Positions 63,060 to 64,000 of a stretch of DNA of 64,000 bases are shown piece by piece (positions within the stretch are counted from its first letter, which is position 1; each line of letters starts with the position of its first letter). A model generated the notes under the pieces. It did not search any database, was not told the DNA's origin, and was given only the letters and a program-made list of their open reading frames with translations. Position numbers and translations under genes: made by a program. The stretch lies in NCBI RefSeq assembly GCF_000002985.6, contig NC_003280.10, positions 12,520,501-12,584,500 of the forward strand, read 5' to 3'. The DNA is from Caenorhabditis elegans (Eukaryota; Nematoda; Chromadorea; Rhabditida; Rhabditidae).

Positions 63060-64000
63060 AATTGCTCACAAATCAGAAATTTTAGATGAATTTTTTTTTA
63101 GAAATCAATTTTTCAAAAGGTAATGGGCGAATATATAACTGTTAAACAAAAAATAATAGAATTTTTATAAATTTTTTAAAATGATTTTTTAATTTTTAAT
63201 TTTGCAAAAATTAAAAAATGGGTTAATTAAAATAAATTTGAATTCCAGCACAAATTTTTTTTTCAGCAAAATCATAAGAATTAAGGCTAAATTATCGATT
63301 TTTTTGACAAAAATTGAAGTTTCTTCGATTTTTTTCACATAAAACGCTTGAAAATTTAAAAAAAACAGAGTTTTACAGCAAATTTTCAAAAAAAAAAAAA
63401 CGACAAATTTGGCCAAAAAAAAAAACGCGAAAATGTCAAATTTTAGCGGGAATTAAAAAAAAATTGCAAATTTTTATTCCCAGGACATTTTTTAAAAACT
63501 TTTTTTTTCAAAATTTAAAAAAAAAATCGTTTTGGTCAGTTTTCCCCATAATTTCAAATATTTTTATTTAAAAAAATACAATTTTTTTTTCAAAAATTCA
63601 AATTTTCGCTTGTATTTTTTGGAATAAAAATTTTTGAAATTAACGAGAAAATTGTTTTTTTTTTGAAATTAAAAAAAAAAACCTTTTTTGTCAAAATTTT
63701 TTTAAATGAAAACTTGAATTTTTGGCCGTTTTCGCTACAATTTCAAAATATTTTATTACAAAAACACAAAACTTCTCTTGAAAATTCAAAATGTTTACTT
63801 TTAAATTGAACTTTGAAAGTTTTGTATTTTATGGAAAATTTTTTTTGAAATTATCGAAAAAATTTCCCAAAAATGTATTTTTTTAAATTTTTAATTAAAA
63901 AAGTTTTCATTAAAAAATAGTTTTTTTTCCCTTTTATGCAATTAAAATATTTAAATTTTCCAGTAAAATTCCAAATTTTCAGCTGAAAAACTGCTCCGTA
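63060..64000. other. AT-rich, low-complexity intron or intergenic DNA
   Basis: Long A and T homopolymer runs with AAATTTTT/TTTTCAAAA words dominate. I see no exon. This is probably the intron upstream of the exon ending at 63028. Confidence 0.55.

Overview
This is a gene-dense, intron-rich animal window that reads as Caenorhabditis, very probably C. elegans. The evidence is a full-length Tc1 element whose transposase frame (343 codons after one 41-bp intron) and termini match canonical Tc1, many 45-60 bp introns ending in TTTCAG, trans-splice-like acceptors just upstream of start codons, nematode-only chemoreceptor families (Srx, Str), C-type lectin/CUB genes, TTAGGC-type interstitial repeats and abundant MITEs. 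The mix of expanding families, pseudogenes and repeats is typical of a chromosome arm. All exon models were assembled by eye from reading frame, splice sites and paralogue comparison; none has transcript support here.

Layout. 0.1-1.9 kb: an inverted-repeat MITE split by Tc1, lying upstream of (or in an intron of) a gene whose 3' half (1991-3922, +) carries several homeodomains. 4.27-4.44 kb (-): a 57-residue single-span membrane protein. 5.3-12.5 kb (+): three tandem, intact Srx-type receptors with identical intron positions, differing mostly in intronic MITEs and repeats. 12.5-15.3 kb: repeats only. 15.26-21.9 kb (+): a NIM1/AMPK-related kinase (503 aa, C-terminal CAIL) whose 3.85-kb first intron holds a complete 536-aa gene of unknown function inside a TIR-bounded segment. 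Four tRNA genes (Trp, Lys, Leu, Ala) lie in or next to this locus. 22.2-24.1 kb (-): a Srh/Sri-like receptor with a likely frameshift.

24.9-43.7 kb: a gene-poor stretch with MITEs, three six-cysteine secreted-protein copies (26.3, 27.3, 35.4 kb), none of which joins cleanly in frame, orphan exons, a small secreted-protein gene (38.6-39.8 kb, -) and a duplicated degenerate gene fragment (40.9 and 42.1 kb). 43.7-45.4 kb (+): a Str receptor with an abnormal 3' splice site. 45.7-53.1 kb: a family of secreted proteins sharing a KPI-x-F core: one long member on +, then five on - (one cut by a mariner-like element, one with a stop and frameshift, three readable). 53.5-54.3 kb (-): an intronless coiled-coil protein. 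55.2-60.6 kb (-): two paralogous CTLD-CTLD-CUB lectins, each carrying a 42-bp satellite in an intron, with a CUB relic between them. 61.9-63.0 kb (-): the last two exons of a gene running off the right edge, with a MITE containing a 792-bp foldback in its final intron.

No single pathway unites the window. The common themes are environmental sensing (receptors), extracellular defence or recognition (lectins, small secreted proteins) and heavy remodelling by transposons. The most distinctive signals are a hAT-like TIR family whose interior has expanded into 42-bp satellite, the nested gene inside a TIR-bounded intronic block, the Tc1-in-MITE nest with a recoverable empty site, and one-lesion receptor genes.
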